Positions 26,356-35,571 of a stretch of DNA of 64,000 nucleotides are shown piece by piece. A program made the position numbers and the translations under genes. Source of the DNA: CAZBMD01 sp964493325. GTDB taxonomy: Bacteria > Babelota > Babeliae > Babelales > RVW-14. Below the pieces are notes generated by a model. The model was given only the letters and a program-made list of their open reading frames with translations, ran no database searches and was not told where the DNA came from. Every line of letters begins with the position of its first letter. Within the stretch, counting starts at the first letter, position 1. The stretch spans positions 208,204-272,203 of the forward strand of contig CAZBMD010000001.1 of assembly GCA_964493325.1 (NCBI GenBank). The letters run 5' to 3'.

Positions 26356-28191
26356 ATGAACAAAACACTCAAAGCACTGCTCCTCCTTGCCCTTGCGGCA
26401 GGCAGCACAGCTTTTGCATCTGAGTATCGCACGCCATGGCTCTCGGAGCGCGGTCCGTTGCGACACACGTTCAAAAAGCTGCACAAAAAAAGATACAACG
26501 CCAACATGTGGTCCTTGGCTTATTGCAAAGAAGCGCACAAAGCTTTCTTGGATCATGGGACCGACACACATCCTTTGACAGCGTTGCTTTTCAACAAATC
26601 TGAATTCACACTCAATGAAATTTTCCCAAATTCACAAGTTCCTGTTGATAGCGAAAATTACAATGTTTTCATGAAGCTTTCAAAAATTAAGCCACGTGCT
26701 CATTATTTTGAATACGGCGTGAACCTTGGTGGACGCATCGATTTTCCTGTCTGGGAAAATAAAGGCCGCATTGGATTGCGTACCACCATCCCTTTCCGCA
26801 AGATTGAAATCGAGCGCAAGGATATCACTCCTGTAGGCGATCCTTTGTGCGACCTTGTTGCATCAGGCTTGGTAAATACAACCCGTAAAGATGATGGTAA
26901 GAATGAAACTACAGCTTCAGATGTTGTTGCGGTCGTAGCAAAGGCCTACCGTCTTGACCTCGTGCAAAGCTTGCTCAACGGAAGTAATCAATCGGCAATT
27001 CAAACTGCTGATAAGTCTTTTAAAATATTTGGGCAAGAAACTGCTGTGGTAGATGCAAATGTGCTTAAGGGAGACGGAACAGGCGCTAACGTTGGCCTTG
27101 TTATTGGCACTGATAAACCTCAAAATGTTGCGTGGATATATCATGATGCGTCACTGCCTGCATCTAATATTGCAAAGTCAGAATTTGAAGCTGCTAATAT
27201 TGTCAAGATCGACTCAAATACTATTGACTTAACAGGTAAGGTTGGGTATTTCGGAAGCGAAGCCCCTGGGGATGTTGACTACGCAACAGTATTTGGCGAT
27301 TTTAGTTCTGCTGCAGCGCAAGATCTTGCAGCAAAATCATGGGTTGTTTTCAGAAGGCATTCTGATGCAACTGATTCAAGCCGCATAGTTGGTTCAGATG
27401 CTCAGACTATTAGCAATGCTATCGAGACAGCTCTGATTAATACCAATTGCGGACCATCCGACTTCATGACAGCAAACGGTTTTGAATTCGAAACACAAAA
27501 ACGTTCCGGTCTTGGCGACATCGACCTTGATCTGTTCTACGAACACACATTCAGCAAAGACTGGATGGGTGAGCTCATGGTCGGCGTACGCTTTCCAACC
27601 GGCAGCGGTGACGAAAAGTACGGCAACCCGTACAAAGTCAACCTTGGCAACGGCGAACATTTTGAAATCAAAATTGGAGCCGGTCTTGCATGGCAGCCAT
27701 TCCGCTGCATGAATGCTAAGCTTGATATGTACTACTCATTTGTTCTTGAAGGTACCGAAGAACGCGCAGCTGTGTTTGCCGGATCCAAGATCAAGGGTAT
27801 TGGGCCTAAGGCAGATGCTGACGTTGATTGGGGCTATTTTGTAGGAAGACTTGATCTTAATTTCTTCCACCCAAAAACCGACAGAATCTCCTCAACAGTT
27901 GGCTATGAGCTTTATTACAAGACACATGATCACATCTCGTTCAAGAACGCAAAGATGGAATCATGGCTTGGTAAAAAAGTCTCAGGTGGCGTTCTTGTAG
28001 AAAATCTACAACCGTTGAGCAACGAACTTGCTCGTCACAACACCGAGAGCATCAGCCACAAGGTGCGTAGCGAATCTTCATTCCGCTTGCATCGCTACTT
28101 GGATATGTTCTGGGGCGGCTCATTTGTATTTGCCGGTCAGAATGCATTCAGAGATATGGACTGCCACGCAGGTTTTAACTGCCGCTTCTAG
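26356..28191 (+). CDS. Outer-membrane beta-barrel-type protein
   Basis: The 611-residue protein has a signal peptide ('MNKTLKALLLLALAAGSTAFA'), barrel-like strands in the N-terminal and C-terminal thirds, and a C-terminal Phe ('GFNCRF'). The start follows AAATAGGGAGAGATA. The central part, about residues 175-365, is hydrophilic and uses plainer, more AT-rich codons than the flanks, as if a large loop domain had been exchanged. 'VGVRFPTGSGDEK' links it to the barrel protein at 10276. It is probably co-transcribed with the giant surface protein and may anchor it; that role is inferred. Confidence 0.8.
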   Translation: MNKTLKALLLLALAAGSTAFASEYRTPWLSERGPLRHTFKKLHKKRYNANMWSLAYCKEAHKAFLDHGTDTHPLTALLFNKSEFTLNEIFPNSQVPVDSENYNVFMKLSKIKPRAHYFEYGVNLGGRIDFPVWENKGRIGLRTTIPFRKIEIERKDITPVGDPLCDLVASGLVNTTRKDDGKNETTASDVVAVVAKAYRLDLVQSLLNGSNQSAIQTADKSFKIFGQETAVVDANVLKGDGTGANVGLVIGTDKPQNVAWIYHDASLPASNIAKSEFEAANIVKIDSNTIDLTGKVGYFGSEAPGDVDYATVFGDFSSAAAQDLAAKSWVVFRRHSDATDSSRIVGSDAQTISNAIETALINTNCGPSDFMTANGFEFETQKRSGLGDIDLDLFYEHTFSKDWMGELMVGVRFPTGSGDEKYGNPYKVNLGNGEHFEIKIGAGLAWQPFRCMNAKLDMYYSFVLEGTEERAAVFAGSKIKGIGPKADADVDWGYFVGRLDLNFFHPKTDRISSTVGYELYYKTHDHISFKNAKMESWLGKKVSGGVLVENLQPLSNELARHNTESISHKVRSESSFRLHRYLDMFWGGSFVFAGQNAFRDMDCHAGFNCRF

Positions 28192-28219
28192 TCCAGAATT
28201 TGTTTGAATTTTCAGACAT

Positions 28220-28258
28220 AAAAAAGGTCCCCGCTGTAAAAAGTGGGGACCTTTTTTA
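28220..28258. terminator. Strong bidirectional intrinsic terminator
   Basis: A 16-bp stem (AAAAAAGGTCCCCGCT with AGTGGGGACCTTTTTT) with flanking A and T runs lies between the barrel gene and the convergent ATPase gene, serving both. Confidence 0.9.
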
Positions 28259-28268
28259 TTTTAGTATT

Positions 28269-29423
28269 TTAGAACCATAGCAATTCGTTTGGCCTAAGAT
28301 TTTGCAAGAACTCATCACATGGCAGGCACAAGACCCCTTTTTGCACCAACCGTTCTTTGCCGCGATAGAGCAAAATTCCTTGTGCCATGGGATAATCGGT
28401 TAAAAATGCTTCCAAGGGTTTTGTATCTACCGGATAAATTTTTGTTGCATTTTTAACTTCAAGTGCCCAAAACCCTTGTGGTCCATACACCACAAAATCG
28501 ACTTCAAGACCCGAGCGTGTGCGCCAAAAACCAAGATCATGTTTTTCTGAGCTGTAATCGTTCCATGCCTTGAGGTGCTGAGCAACAAGGCCTTCAAGCG
28601 CCACACCTTCAATTTCTTCAACACGGTCCAAAGGTCCGCGAGGGCGAAGCGCTTTAAAGACGCCAGCATCAAAAAGATAAAATTTTGGATGCACACTCAA
28701 GTCGCGCGCCGCTCGCTTGGAAAAAACAGGTAATTGATACGCGAGTAACAGTTCTTCTAATATTTCAATATAATTTTCAACGGTTTTACGTTTGACTGCG
28801 CATTCCCGCGCGATATTGGCAACATTCATGGTAGTTGCATGTGAAAAACTGACAATTTCTAGAAATCGGGAAAAGCTTTCTAAGTTGCGCACAAGGCCTT
28901 CAGCTTGAATTTCTTCTTTCAGATACAGTCCAACATACGCCTGCAGAGCATCGTTTGGAGTTGAGTTGTCAAGAAGAAGCGGCAGCATACCGGTGTGCAG
29001 GGCTTGCTCAAGCGAGAATTGATTGCCAAGTTCGGCAGCCATAAATGGGTGAAGCTGGCGGTTGAGTGCTCTACCTCCAAGAAGATCTGCTCCAGTCCGT
29101 TTGAGCTTGCGTGAGTTTGAGCCGGTTAAGACAAATTTCCACCCCTTTTTTTCTTCCAGAAGAGCGTGAACAACGCTCAGAAGTGAGGGAATTTTTTGAA
29201 CTTCATCAATAACAATTACTTTATTCTTTGTAAGCGCCTGGACGACATCCAGCAACCGCTCTGGCCGCGCGCTGTAGCTGCGCAATGTCTTTGGGTTGAG
29301 CAGGTCAATCCAGAGAGCGTCCGGGTACAGAGTTCGCATGAGGGTAGATTTTCCTGTTCCTCGTGGGCCAAATAAGAAAAAACTTTGACTGGGTTTTTGG
29401 AAGAAACGCTTGATAAAACTCAC
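28269..29423 (-). CDS. AAA_14/DUF4143-type ATPase
   Basis: The 384-residue protein has an N-terminal AAA domain with Walker A 'FGPRGTGKSTL' (about residues 18-28) and Walker B 'KVIVIDEVQKIPSLLSVV', sensor 'FVLTGSNSRKLKRTG', then a winged-helix segment and a C-terminal DUF4143 domain with a nuclease-like 'EVDFVVYG...ALEVKNA' core. This family is widespread, often transferred between lineages, and of uncertain function. The start is GTG at 29423. A nested palindrome lies 29-89 bases upstream. It stands alone between convergent and same-strand genes. Confidence 0.88.
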   Translation of the reverse strand: MSFIKRFFQKPSQSFFLFGPRGTGKSTLMRTLYPDALWIDLLNPKTLRSYSARPERLLDVVQALTKNKVIVIDEVQKIPSLLSVVHALLEEKKGWKFVLTGSNSRKLKRTGADLLGGRALNRQLHPFMAAELGNQFSLEQALHTGMLPLLLDNSTPNDALQAYVGLYLKEEIQAEGLVRNLESFSRFLEIVSFSHATTMNVANIARECAVKRKTVENYIEILEELLLAYQLPVFSKRAARDLSVHPKFYLFDAGVFKALRPRGPLDRVEEIEGVALEGLVAQHLKAWNDYSSEKHDLGFWRTRSGLEVDFVVYGPQGFWALEVKNATKIYPVDTKPLEAFLTDYPMAQGILLYRGKERLVQKGVLCLPCDEFLQNLRPNELLWF

Positions 29424-29451
29424 ATTTTCATCAAAATTTGCATGACTTTTT

Positions 29452-29512
29452 GCAAAATGGCATCGCTAATGCCATTTTGAGTCTCATTGTGGCATTGGCG
29501 ATGCCATTTTGC
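29452..29512. repeat. Nested palindromes upstream of the AAA ATPase gene
   Basis: Two 23-base arms (29452-29474 and 29490-29512) are inverted copies of each other with one mismatch. Each arm is itself a hairpin around ATGGCAT/ATGCCA. The spacer is 15 bases. The element could be a regulatory operator pair or a relic of a small mobile palindromic element. Confidence 0.8.
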
Positions 29513-29560
29513 AGGAATTTAAGCTTTTTGATTTTGAATTTTTCTTAGCTATCTTTTCTT

Positions 29561-31258
29561 CTAATTCAACCCCAGTAATTTTCCTGAAATATGCTGATTA
29601 AAGTCCCCACGCGAGAGCTCATGAATGGCATGGTCTTGAATCATGAAGATGCGGTCGACATTTTCGAGCATCAACGGTCGGTGCGAAATAATAATCAAAG
29701 TCTTGTTTTTGCGCAGTTCTTGAATAGCCTGGCGAATCATTAATTCCGATTCTTGATCTAGCGAAGAGGTTGCTTCATCAAAAATCAATATTTCAGGGTC
29801 TTTGAGTAGGGCGCGTGCGATGGTGAGCCGTTGCTTTTGACCGCCCGAAAGCAAGGTTCCATTTTCACCCACTATGGTCTGGTATCCGCTGTGCAAACGC
29901 TGAATAAACTCATCGGCGTGAGCTGCTTTGCATGCTGCTATAATTTCATCTTCGCAGGCTTCTGGACGGGCGTAGGCAACGTTGTTGTAGATGGTGTCGT
30001 TGAACAAGAACGTGCGCTGGCTGACGTAACCGATATGGTCACGCAAGTTGGATAAACTGATTTTGGTGATATCGATATTATCGATAAAAATGCTACCCGA
30101 AGCAGGTGTAATGAATCCAAGTAGCAGGTCGCACAGCGTGCTTTTGCCAGAGCCTGACTGGCCAATGATGCCGATGCACTCACCTTTTTTGATGCTGAGC
30201 GACGCATCTGTCAGTACGGGTATGTTGTCATAGTTAAAAGACACGGTATTCAAATTGATAGCGCATGAAAAAGTTGAAAGCTCTTCTGTCCGCTCGTGAG
30301 GCTGTTCAAATGTTTTGTCCATGATGACAAAAATGCGGTCAGCCGCAGCCAAGCTATACTGGACGTCTGAATATGCGGCAATGATCTTTTTGAGCGGCTG
30401 GTAGGCAAGGATGACGGCTGCAATAAAGGCTGTTAGTTGACCAGCGGTCATAATGCCAACAAGTACCTGTTTGATGGCGACGTAAAAAACAAGCCCCCCT
30501 CCAAGAACGGCGATAATTTCTACCAGCGCTGGGGCAAGCGATTCGACATGAATATTGTGCATGATAGATGAAAAGCATCGATCAAGGTGGATTTTAAAGC
30601 GCGATAGCTCAGCTTCTTCAGCATTAAAAGCTTTGATTTCACGAACACCAATAATGGATTCTTGGAGCATGGAGCTGATGCTACCCATCTGTTTTTGAAT
30701 TGAGGTTGATGCAAGCTTGCGCGCACTGCCCATTTTTTTGAAAACATAACCAAGAACCGGGCTGACAACCATCATCAACAGGGCCAGTTGCCAGTTTTGA
30801 AAAAATGCAAAACAGATGAGGCAAATTGCTTCAAAAAAACCGCGAATGCCATCTTTGATTGCTACCGATGCTCCGTTTTGGATCATTTGTATATCATTCA
30901 AAAAATGGGCCATCAGGTGCCCTGTGCTATTTTTTTGAAAAAATGAGATGGGAAAATGAATAATCCGTTTGAAAAAATCAAGACGAATATCATTGACCAC
31001 GCGCGTTCCCACCCAGTTCATGTAGTAACTGGTCAGGTACATAAAAAGTGCTTTTAAAAAGAAAATTGCAATAAATCCAATGATGAATGGCGTGAGCAGA
31101 TGACTGAATTTTTTGATAAAAATTTCGTCGATGGTTTGCTTGAGAATATAGGTTGGTGCTGCCGAAACTATACCAAAAAGTGAAGCGGTAAACATTGAAA
31201 AAGCAAGTGGCTTCCAATAATTTTTGGTGTAACTGAGTAGTCTATGTAAATTTTCCAT
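29561..31258 (-). CDS. msbA: MsbA-type lipid A/lipid ABC exporter
   Basis: A half-size ABC exporter of 565 residues: six membrane helices (about residues 15-310) fused to an ATPase domain with Walker A 'GQSGSGKSTLCDLL', signature 'LLSGGQKQRLTIARALL', Walker B 'EILIFDEATSSLD' and switch His in 'LIIISHRP'. The family flips lipid A-core or other lipids across the inner membrane, or exports drugs. In a Gram-negative-type cell with no other copy nearby, a lipid role is the best guess. It lies 137 bases upstream of the AAA ATPase gene. Confidence 0.85.
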   Translation of the reverse strand: MENLHRLLSYTKNYWKPLAFSMFTASLFGIVSAAPTYILKQTIDEIFIKKFSHLLTPFIIGFIAIFFLKALFMYLTSYYMNWVGTRVVNDIRLDFFKRIIHFPISFFQKNSTGHLMAHFLNDIQMIQNGASVAIKDGIRGFFEAICLICFAFFQNWQLALLMMVVSPVLGYVFKKMGSARKLASTSIQKQMGSISSMLQESIIGVREIKAFNAEEAELSRFKIHLDRCFSSIMHNIHVESLAPALVEIIAVLGGGLVFYVAIKQVLVGIMTAGQLTAFIAAVILAYQPLKKIIAAYSDVQYSLAAADRIFVIMDKTFEQPHERTEELSTFSCAINLNTVSFNYDNIPVLTDASLSIKKGECIGIIGQSGSGKSTLCDLLLGFITPASGSIFIDNIDITKISLSNLRDHIGYVSQRTFLFNDTIYNNVAYARPEACEDEIIAACKAAHADEFIQRLHSGYQTIVGENGTLLSGGQKQRLTIARALLKDPEILIFDEATSSLDQESELMIRQAIQELRKNKTLIIISHRPLMLENVDRIFMIQDHAIHELSRGDFNQHISGKLLGLN

Positions 31259-31320
31259 GGAAAAGGCCTATCAAGGTTGGGGGTCTTTATAAAACATCCC
31301 AATTCTAGAGGAATTTGATT

Positions 31321-31346
31321 CAAGGAACAATAAAAATGTTCCCTTG
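31321..31346. promoter_or_regulatory. Dyad in msbA / secreted-protein divergent region
   Basis: CAAGGAACA and TGTTCCCTTG form a stem with one bulge and a 7-base loop, followed by TTTTATT on the plus strand. No gene reads into it from upstream on the plus strand, so it may be an operator or the end of a small unannotated transcript. Confidence 0.25.
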
Positions 31347-31478
31347 ATAGTTTTATTATCCCTTAATCGATCGTTGCCATTTGCATTAATTTTAAAAATA
31401 ATTAATACTTTTAATTAGATAATAAATATTTTATAACATTGTTAGTAATTTTAACTATTTTATTTAGAGGATAGACCT

Positions 31479-32015
31479 ATGTTAAAAAAAATTATGTTTT
31501 TAATGGTGATATCTGCTACGTTTGCCGCTGTATACAGCAATGAAGGCTGCATAAACCCTGACCTTGTGCGATTTCCTAAAGTTAAAGTAGAAATTTCTAA
31601 ACTTAGCTGCTTATCTCTTGAAGATGAGTCTAATGAAGTATGTAGTTTTAGGTCTCATGAGATATTTGAAGAGCTTCTAGATGGTGCTCCCTATGATGGT
31701 CATGATCTTTACCTTGGTAGTTTGTATACTTGGTCTATTTTAATTCCTGGATTGTGTCATGCAAAGATTAAAGTTCATGCTTGCGATCGTAGAGATATAA
31801 TGACCAATAAAGAAAGAATCATGGATGCTTGTTTGAAAGATCTTCTTCCATTGCGATGTTTAAAGATGCCATTGGCTCAATTAACAAGCGTAGGGGTCTT
31901 ATTTTATGAAAAAAAATTAAAAGATACTGTCACAAAAATAATCAAAGAGAATTCAGATGATATTATTTGGTCAGATGATATCATCTGTGGGCTTTGTCCT
32001 GAAGGTTGTTGTTAA
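31479..32015 (+). CDS. Secreted Cys-rich hypothetical protein
   Basis: A 178-residue protein with a signal peptide ('MLKKIMFLMVISATFAAVYS') after an AGAGGATAG ribosome binding site. The mature part has about ten cysteines, with a C-terminal cluster 'CGLCPEGCC', so disulfides or metal binding are likely. No family is recognised. It is first in a run of four small secreted-protein genes on the plus strand, spaced 36 and 35 bases for the first three, so they may be co-transcribed. Confidence 0.7.
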   Translation: MLKKIMFLMVISATFAAVYSNEGCINPDLVRFPKVKVEISKLSCLSLEDESNEVCSFRSHEIFEELLDGAPYDGHDLYLGSLYTWSILIPGLCHAKIKVHACDRRDIMTNKERIMDACLKDLLPLRCLKMPLAQLTSVGVLFYEKKLKDTVTKIIKENSDDIIWSDDIICGLCPEGCC

Positions 32016-32051
32016 TTTAGTTTCTGTGCCTAGTAAGGTTAAGGTGCGTCT

Positions 32052-32642
32052 ATGTTTAAAAAATGTATGTTCTTAGTAGTGGTTCTTGCGTTAATTACCG
32101 GAATGGCTAATCCAATTATTGCAACTGATAAGCAAATTGCTAATGTGTCGTTGAGTGAACAGCTTTCAGTTGAAGAAGCGCTTGTTGAAAATAAAGAATC
32201 TCAAATCACAAGTCCAATGTTTTGTATTGATGCAAAAGTAACACAAGGTGATTCTAAGCTGTATGCGGTAGATTTTATGACATCTTCGCTGACTATTAGC
32301 AAAACGGGTGCTTGCAGTTATATGTGCAAAGTGACGCTCCCCGGTCATCTACTTCTTGAATTCACTATCTCCTCAGAGTGTGCACCGGTTGATGTTTTTA
32401 CAGCACCATCAACTTACGATCATGTTGTTTATGCAATTAATTGTTTACGAGAATTTGTTAAAAATACGCTCAAAGAAAAAAATATAGAGCAGCTATCTGA
32501 TGAAGATCTTCGACAGATTGAGCAAGAAGTAAAAAAATATGCGCAACAAATGTGTAATCAGCTTGTTGTTGAGCATGAAGAGCAGCAGTCCGTTGTTGAT
32601 GCTGTGATTAGCGTAATCAATGATTTCTTTCAATCGAATTAA
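32052..32642 (+). CDS. Secreted hypothetical protein
   Basis: The 196-residue product has a signal peptide ('MFKKCMFLVVVLALITGMANPIIA'). The middle, residues 55-120, looks like a small beta domain with four or five cysteines. The C-terminal 70 residues are helical and acidic. It matches no family I know. It lies 36 bases after a Cys-rich secreted-protein gene and 35 bases before the next, in a likely operon. Confidence 0.7.
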   Translation: MFKKCMFLVVVLALITGMANPIIATDKQIANVSLSEQLSVEEALVENKESQITSPMFCIDAKVTQGDSKLYAVDFMTSSLTISKTGACSYMCKVTLPGHLLLEFTISSECAPVDVFTAPSTYDHVVYAINCLREFVKNTLKEKNIEQLSDEDLRQIEQEVKKYAQQMCNQLVVEHEEQQSVVDAVISVINDFFQSN

Positions 32643-32677
32643 TTGTATCTTTGGGTTAAAGGATAAAGGTATCAAAC

Positions 32678-33685
32678 GTGAATAACATTTTTGCAAAGCT
32701 CATTTTTGTATTTGCGCTTTTATCATGGAATACAGCTGAGGCTGTAATCTGTGAACTGGATCTTTTTCAAAACGGTCAGATAACACAGGTACATCTGCCT
32801 TTTGCTTATTATGAAAGACAGCCGGGCGATAACTTTACTATGATTCATCAGGGCGGCTACAAGGTTTATGATGTCGAGCGTGATTGGTGCGAAGTTGCAG
32901 TTATTGGTCCTGTTCGTCCTTGCATTGCTGTTGCCGTAACGGATGGTCAAAAGGTTGTTGTTTTTCACAAGCACTCAACCAATAGTCTTGAACATATGGG
33001 CTCAATCATTGCCAAGCATTTAGATTTATCCGATTCATCAAATCTTTATGGTCGTATTTTTACAACGCGTGACGACGTCGAATGGCAGATGAGTAGGAGA
33101 TCTTGTATGCATGCCAATAAGACGCATGCTCAGGCCGTATTAGATACAAAAAATACCTTAGAAGATCTTGGGTTTCAGCGATCAAATGTTCCTGCAACTC
33201 TTTTTAACTTGAGAGCTAATGGAGAGCTTAATTATGCAGATGACGCGTTGGGGTATTTTGAGTACGCAGAGGTTACTCCTTGTCTGGCTTTGAAGAATCT
33301 TTTTGTACAAAAAGATGGAAAAAAATGCCTGCAATTTTTTTCAACCGACTTTGTAAAAGAGGATGTCTTTGGGTATAAGGGTACCATGATATCCCAGAAA
33401 GAATTGGCTGGAAAGCAAATGGGCGGAGCGTCGCCAACGACGCGTGAACATTTGGCTTATTCACCCGAAAAAAAGATACCTTATAACTACATTCCCGATC
33501 TTTATTTCAACCAAACAGGTATGAATGATGGTTATAAATTCCAGCGTGGCGTTGTTATTAGGTTTATGGACAGTCAAAATGATGAATATTACATGCGTCA
33601 TTTTGGAAAAAAACAAAAAGACTTGTTCAAGACTTCTGGTGCTTACGATACCCTTGAATTTTTCGAAATTGATGGAAATTTATAG
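32678..33685 (+). CDS. Secreted hypothetical protein with possible Cys-His dyad
   Basis: The 335-residue protein has a signal peptide ('MNNIFAKLIFVFALLSWNTAEA'). The segment 'RPCIAVAVTDGQKVVVFHKHS' has Cys82 and His97 fifteen residues apart after a short strand, which recalls the Cys-His arrangement of CNF/CheD-type deamidases. This is only a spacing resemblance; overall similarity is not evident. The C-terminal half is mixed and rich in aromatic residues. It is third in the run of secreted-protein genes and ends at a terminator. Confidence 0.7.
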   Translation: MNNIFAKLIFVFALLSWNTAEAVICELDLFQNGQITQVHLPFAYYERQPGDNFTMIHQGGYKVYDVERDWCEVAVIGPVRPCIAVAVTDGQKVVVFHKHSTNSLEHMGSIIAKHLDLSDSSNLYGRIFTTRDDVEWQMSRRSCMHANKTHAQAVLDTKNTLEDLGFQRSNVPATLFNLRANGELNYADDALGYFEYAEVTPCLALKNLFVQKDGKKCLQFFSTDFVKEDVFGYKGTMISQKELAGKQMGGASPTTREHLAYSPEKKIPYNYIPDLYFNQTGMNDGYKFQRGVVIRFMDSQNDEYYMRHFGKKQKDLFKTSGAYDTLEFFEIDGNL

Positions 33686-33731
33686 AGTGGATTACTGATC
33701 TATAAACATTGAATATTCTCTAGAATTACTG

Positions 33732-33778
33732 ATAAGCTCGCTATGCAAATTTTTTTAGCATAGTGAGCTTATTTTTAT
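33732..33778 (+). terminator. Intrinsic terminator after the secreted-protein run
   Basis: ATAAGCTCGCTATGC pairs with GCATAGTGAGCTTAT (one G-U) and is followed by TTTTATT. It ends the three-gene run and lies just before the next start at 33793. Confidence 0.75.
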
Positions 33779-33792
33779 TGAGGGGTCTGAGT

Positions 33793-34332
33793 ATGTTCAA
33801 AAAAATATTTCTGTTCTCTATCTATTTATTATTTTTACTGCAGCCTGTTTTTCTATCAGCTCAACAGGAGGTGGAGACGCAGTTTATTGTTGAAACTGAG
33901 CAGCAGGAACGAGATGAAGCGATTAATGATTTACTCGGGCTCTTTCAAGCATTGTATGCGGCTCAGCTTGAGGGGGTTTCTGTTCATTGTAACCAGATTA
34001 AAGAATTCCTGCTGATGCCGTTTACTTGTAGAGAGCTATTGATTAAAAGCCGTTACGATTTTTTGAAGGAAAATGGAGATAAAATAAAACCGATTATCGA
34101 TGTTTTGGGCAAAACTTTTGTTATATCTGTTCTGGAATTTGATCAACAAGAGGCTGTCTTGTGGCTGAATAAGCATGATGAGATTAGTTTGAAATGTCTT
34201 TCTCAATGGTTAACGGTTGAGCGCATGGAAGGCGTGAGAAAAAACATTTTTGTAAAAGAATATGGCGGCGCTACCGATGTAATTTGTCATGCTGTTGCAA
34301 CGACTCTAAGAAGAATCTGTTGTAGCTTGTGA
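33793..34332 (+). CDS. Secreted hypothetical protein
   Basis: The ATG at 33793 is chosen because GAGGGGTCT precedes it and it opens a signal peptide ('MFKKIFLFSIYLLFLLQPVFLSA'); an upstream in-frame start at 33763 would lie inside the preceding terminator. The 179-residue product is mostly helical. Its mature N-terminus is Glu/Gln-rich and its C-terminus has a 'RRICCSL' tail. No family is recognised. Its stop codon sits in the loop of a hairpin that also faces the convergent tyrS gene. Confidence 0.65.
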   Translation: MFKKIFLFSIYLLFLLQPVFLSAQQEVETQFIVETEQQERDEAINDLLGLFQALYAAQLEGVSVHCNQIKEFLLMPFTCRELLIKSRYDFLKENGDKIKPIIDVLGKTFVISVLEFDQQEAVLWLNKHDEISLKCLSQWLTVERMEGVRKNIFVKEYGGATDVICHAVATTLRRICCSL

Positions 34333-34350
34333 GGCTACAACAGATGATAT
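34316..34350 (+). terminator. Hairpin overlapping a stop codon
   Basis: An 11-bp perfect stem (TCTGTTGTAGC / GCTACAACAGA, 7-base loop) includes the end of the secreted-protein gene and is followed by TGATATTTTTAT, a fair U-tract. It may serve as terminator for the plus-strand gene. Confidence 0.6.
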
Positions 34351-34352
34351 TT

Positions 34353-35552
34353 TTATCCAAGCTTGTAGATGCGGTGCTTGCCAACGCGGATAACAGTTCC
34401 AGGTTTCCAGTCGATCATTGCCTTGAATTCTGTAATGCGATTGCCATCAACTTCAACTGCATTCGATTCAATAAGTCGCTTTGCTTCAGATGATCCTGAC
34501 GTTGCTCCAACTAATTTCATCAGATCAACAATCCACAAAGGGTTTATGGTTTCTGCTGGCAAGATAACTTCTTGCGCCTGAGAAAAATCATTTTTCTGGA
34601 ACAGTAATTCAAATTGTTCGCGCGCTTTGGCCGCCTCATCTGCTGACCAGTAGCGGGCAACAATTGATTGAGCCATTTCTTTTTTAAGATTCATGGGGTG
34701 CAGCGTTTGCCCGGCAACGCCTTTTTTCATTTCGCCAATTTCTTCTGTAGTTTTGCTCAACAGTAGGTGGTAGTAGCGCCACATCAGCTGGTCAGAAATT
34801 GACATCAATTTGCCAAATGCTTCGTGTGCAGGTTCCCACAGTCCAACGTAGTTGCCAAGGCTTTTTGACATTTTTTGTACGCCATCAAGGCCCTCGAGGA
34901 TGGGCATAGTCAAAATCACCTGAGCTTCTTGGCCAAACTGTTCTTGTAAATGGCGTCCCATCAATAGGTTGAATGTTTGATCGGTACCACCAAGCTCAAC
35001 ATCGGCTTCGAGCGCCACTGAATCGTACCCTTGGCAGAGCGGGTACAGTAATTCATGAAAGCTGATTGATACATTTTCATTGAGACGTTTTTTAAAATCT
35101 TCGCGTTCGATGATGCTTGCAAGGGTCACTTTGCCACAGAGCTTGATGACATCTGCAAATGATAATTTAGAAAGCCATTCGCCGTTGTAGCGGACGATTG
35201 TCTTTTGTGGATCAAGAATTTTGGAAATCTGCTGGTAGTAGGTTTGCGCATTTTTTTCGATGTCAGCGTCCGAAAGTGGTGGACGTGTTTTTGAGCGTCC
35301 TGTTGGATCTCCAATGCGCGAGGTGTAGTCACCAATCAAGAAAATAATTTCATGGCCAAGATCTTGAAATTCTCTCATCTTGCCCAATATTACTGCGTGC
35401 CCAAGGTGCAAGTCAGGTGCTGTTGGGTCCATGCCCAGTTTGATTTTGAGCGGCTTGCCGCGGGATAATTTTTTAAGAAAAGCGTCTTCGGGGAGCAGTG
35501 TTACCGATCCGTTTTTTAAAAGAGCGAGTGATTGTTCGATCGTCTTGTCCAT
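34353..35552 (-). CDS. tyrS: Tyrosyl-tRNA synthetase
   Basis: A class I aminoacyl-tRNA synthetase that charges tRNA-Tyr. The HIGH-like motif '[14 protein letters not shown]' is near residue 45, the tyrosine-site block '[15 protein letters not shown]' is near residue 190, and 'QKMSKSLGN' near residue 230. A C-terminal S4 RNA-binding domain covers about residues 340-398. The length of 399 residues is typical of the bacterial TyrZ-like form. It lies 19 bases after the S2P gene on the same strand. Confidence 0.97.
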   Translation of the reverse strand: MDKTIEQSLALLKNGSVTLLPEDAFLKKLSRGKPLKIKLGMDPTAPDLHLGHAVILGKMREFQDLGHEIIFLIGDYTSRIGDPTGRSKTRPPLSDADIEKNAQTYYQQISKILDPQKTIVRYNGEWLSKLSFADVIKLCGKVTLASIIEREDFKKRLNENVSISFHELLYPLCQGYDSVALEADVELGGTDQTFNLLMGRHLQEQFGQEAQVILTMPILEGLDGVQKMSKSLGNYVGLWEPAHEAFGKLMSISDQLMWRYYHLLLSKTTEEIGEMKKGVAGQTLHPMNLKKEMAQSIVARYWSADEAAKAREQFELLFQKNDFSQAQEVILPAETINPLWIVDLMKLVGATSGSSEAKRLIESNAVEVDGNRITEFKAMIDWKPGTVIRVGKHRIYKLG

Positions 35553-35571
35553 GATTATGGTTCCTGTTTTA

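Noticed and set aside
28269..29423. AAA ATPase as a transposon-encoded helper
   Set aside because: The DUF4143 C-terminus identifies a separate family, and no transposase or terminal repeats flank the gene.
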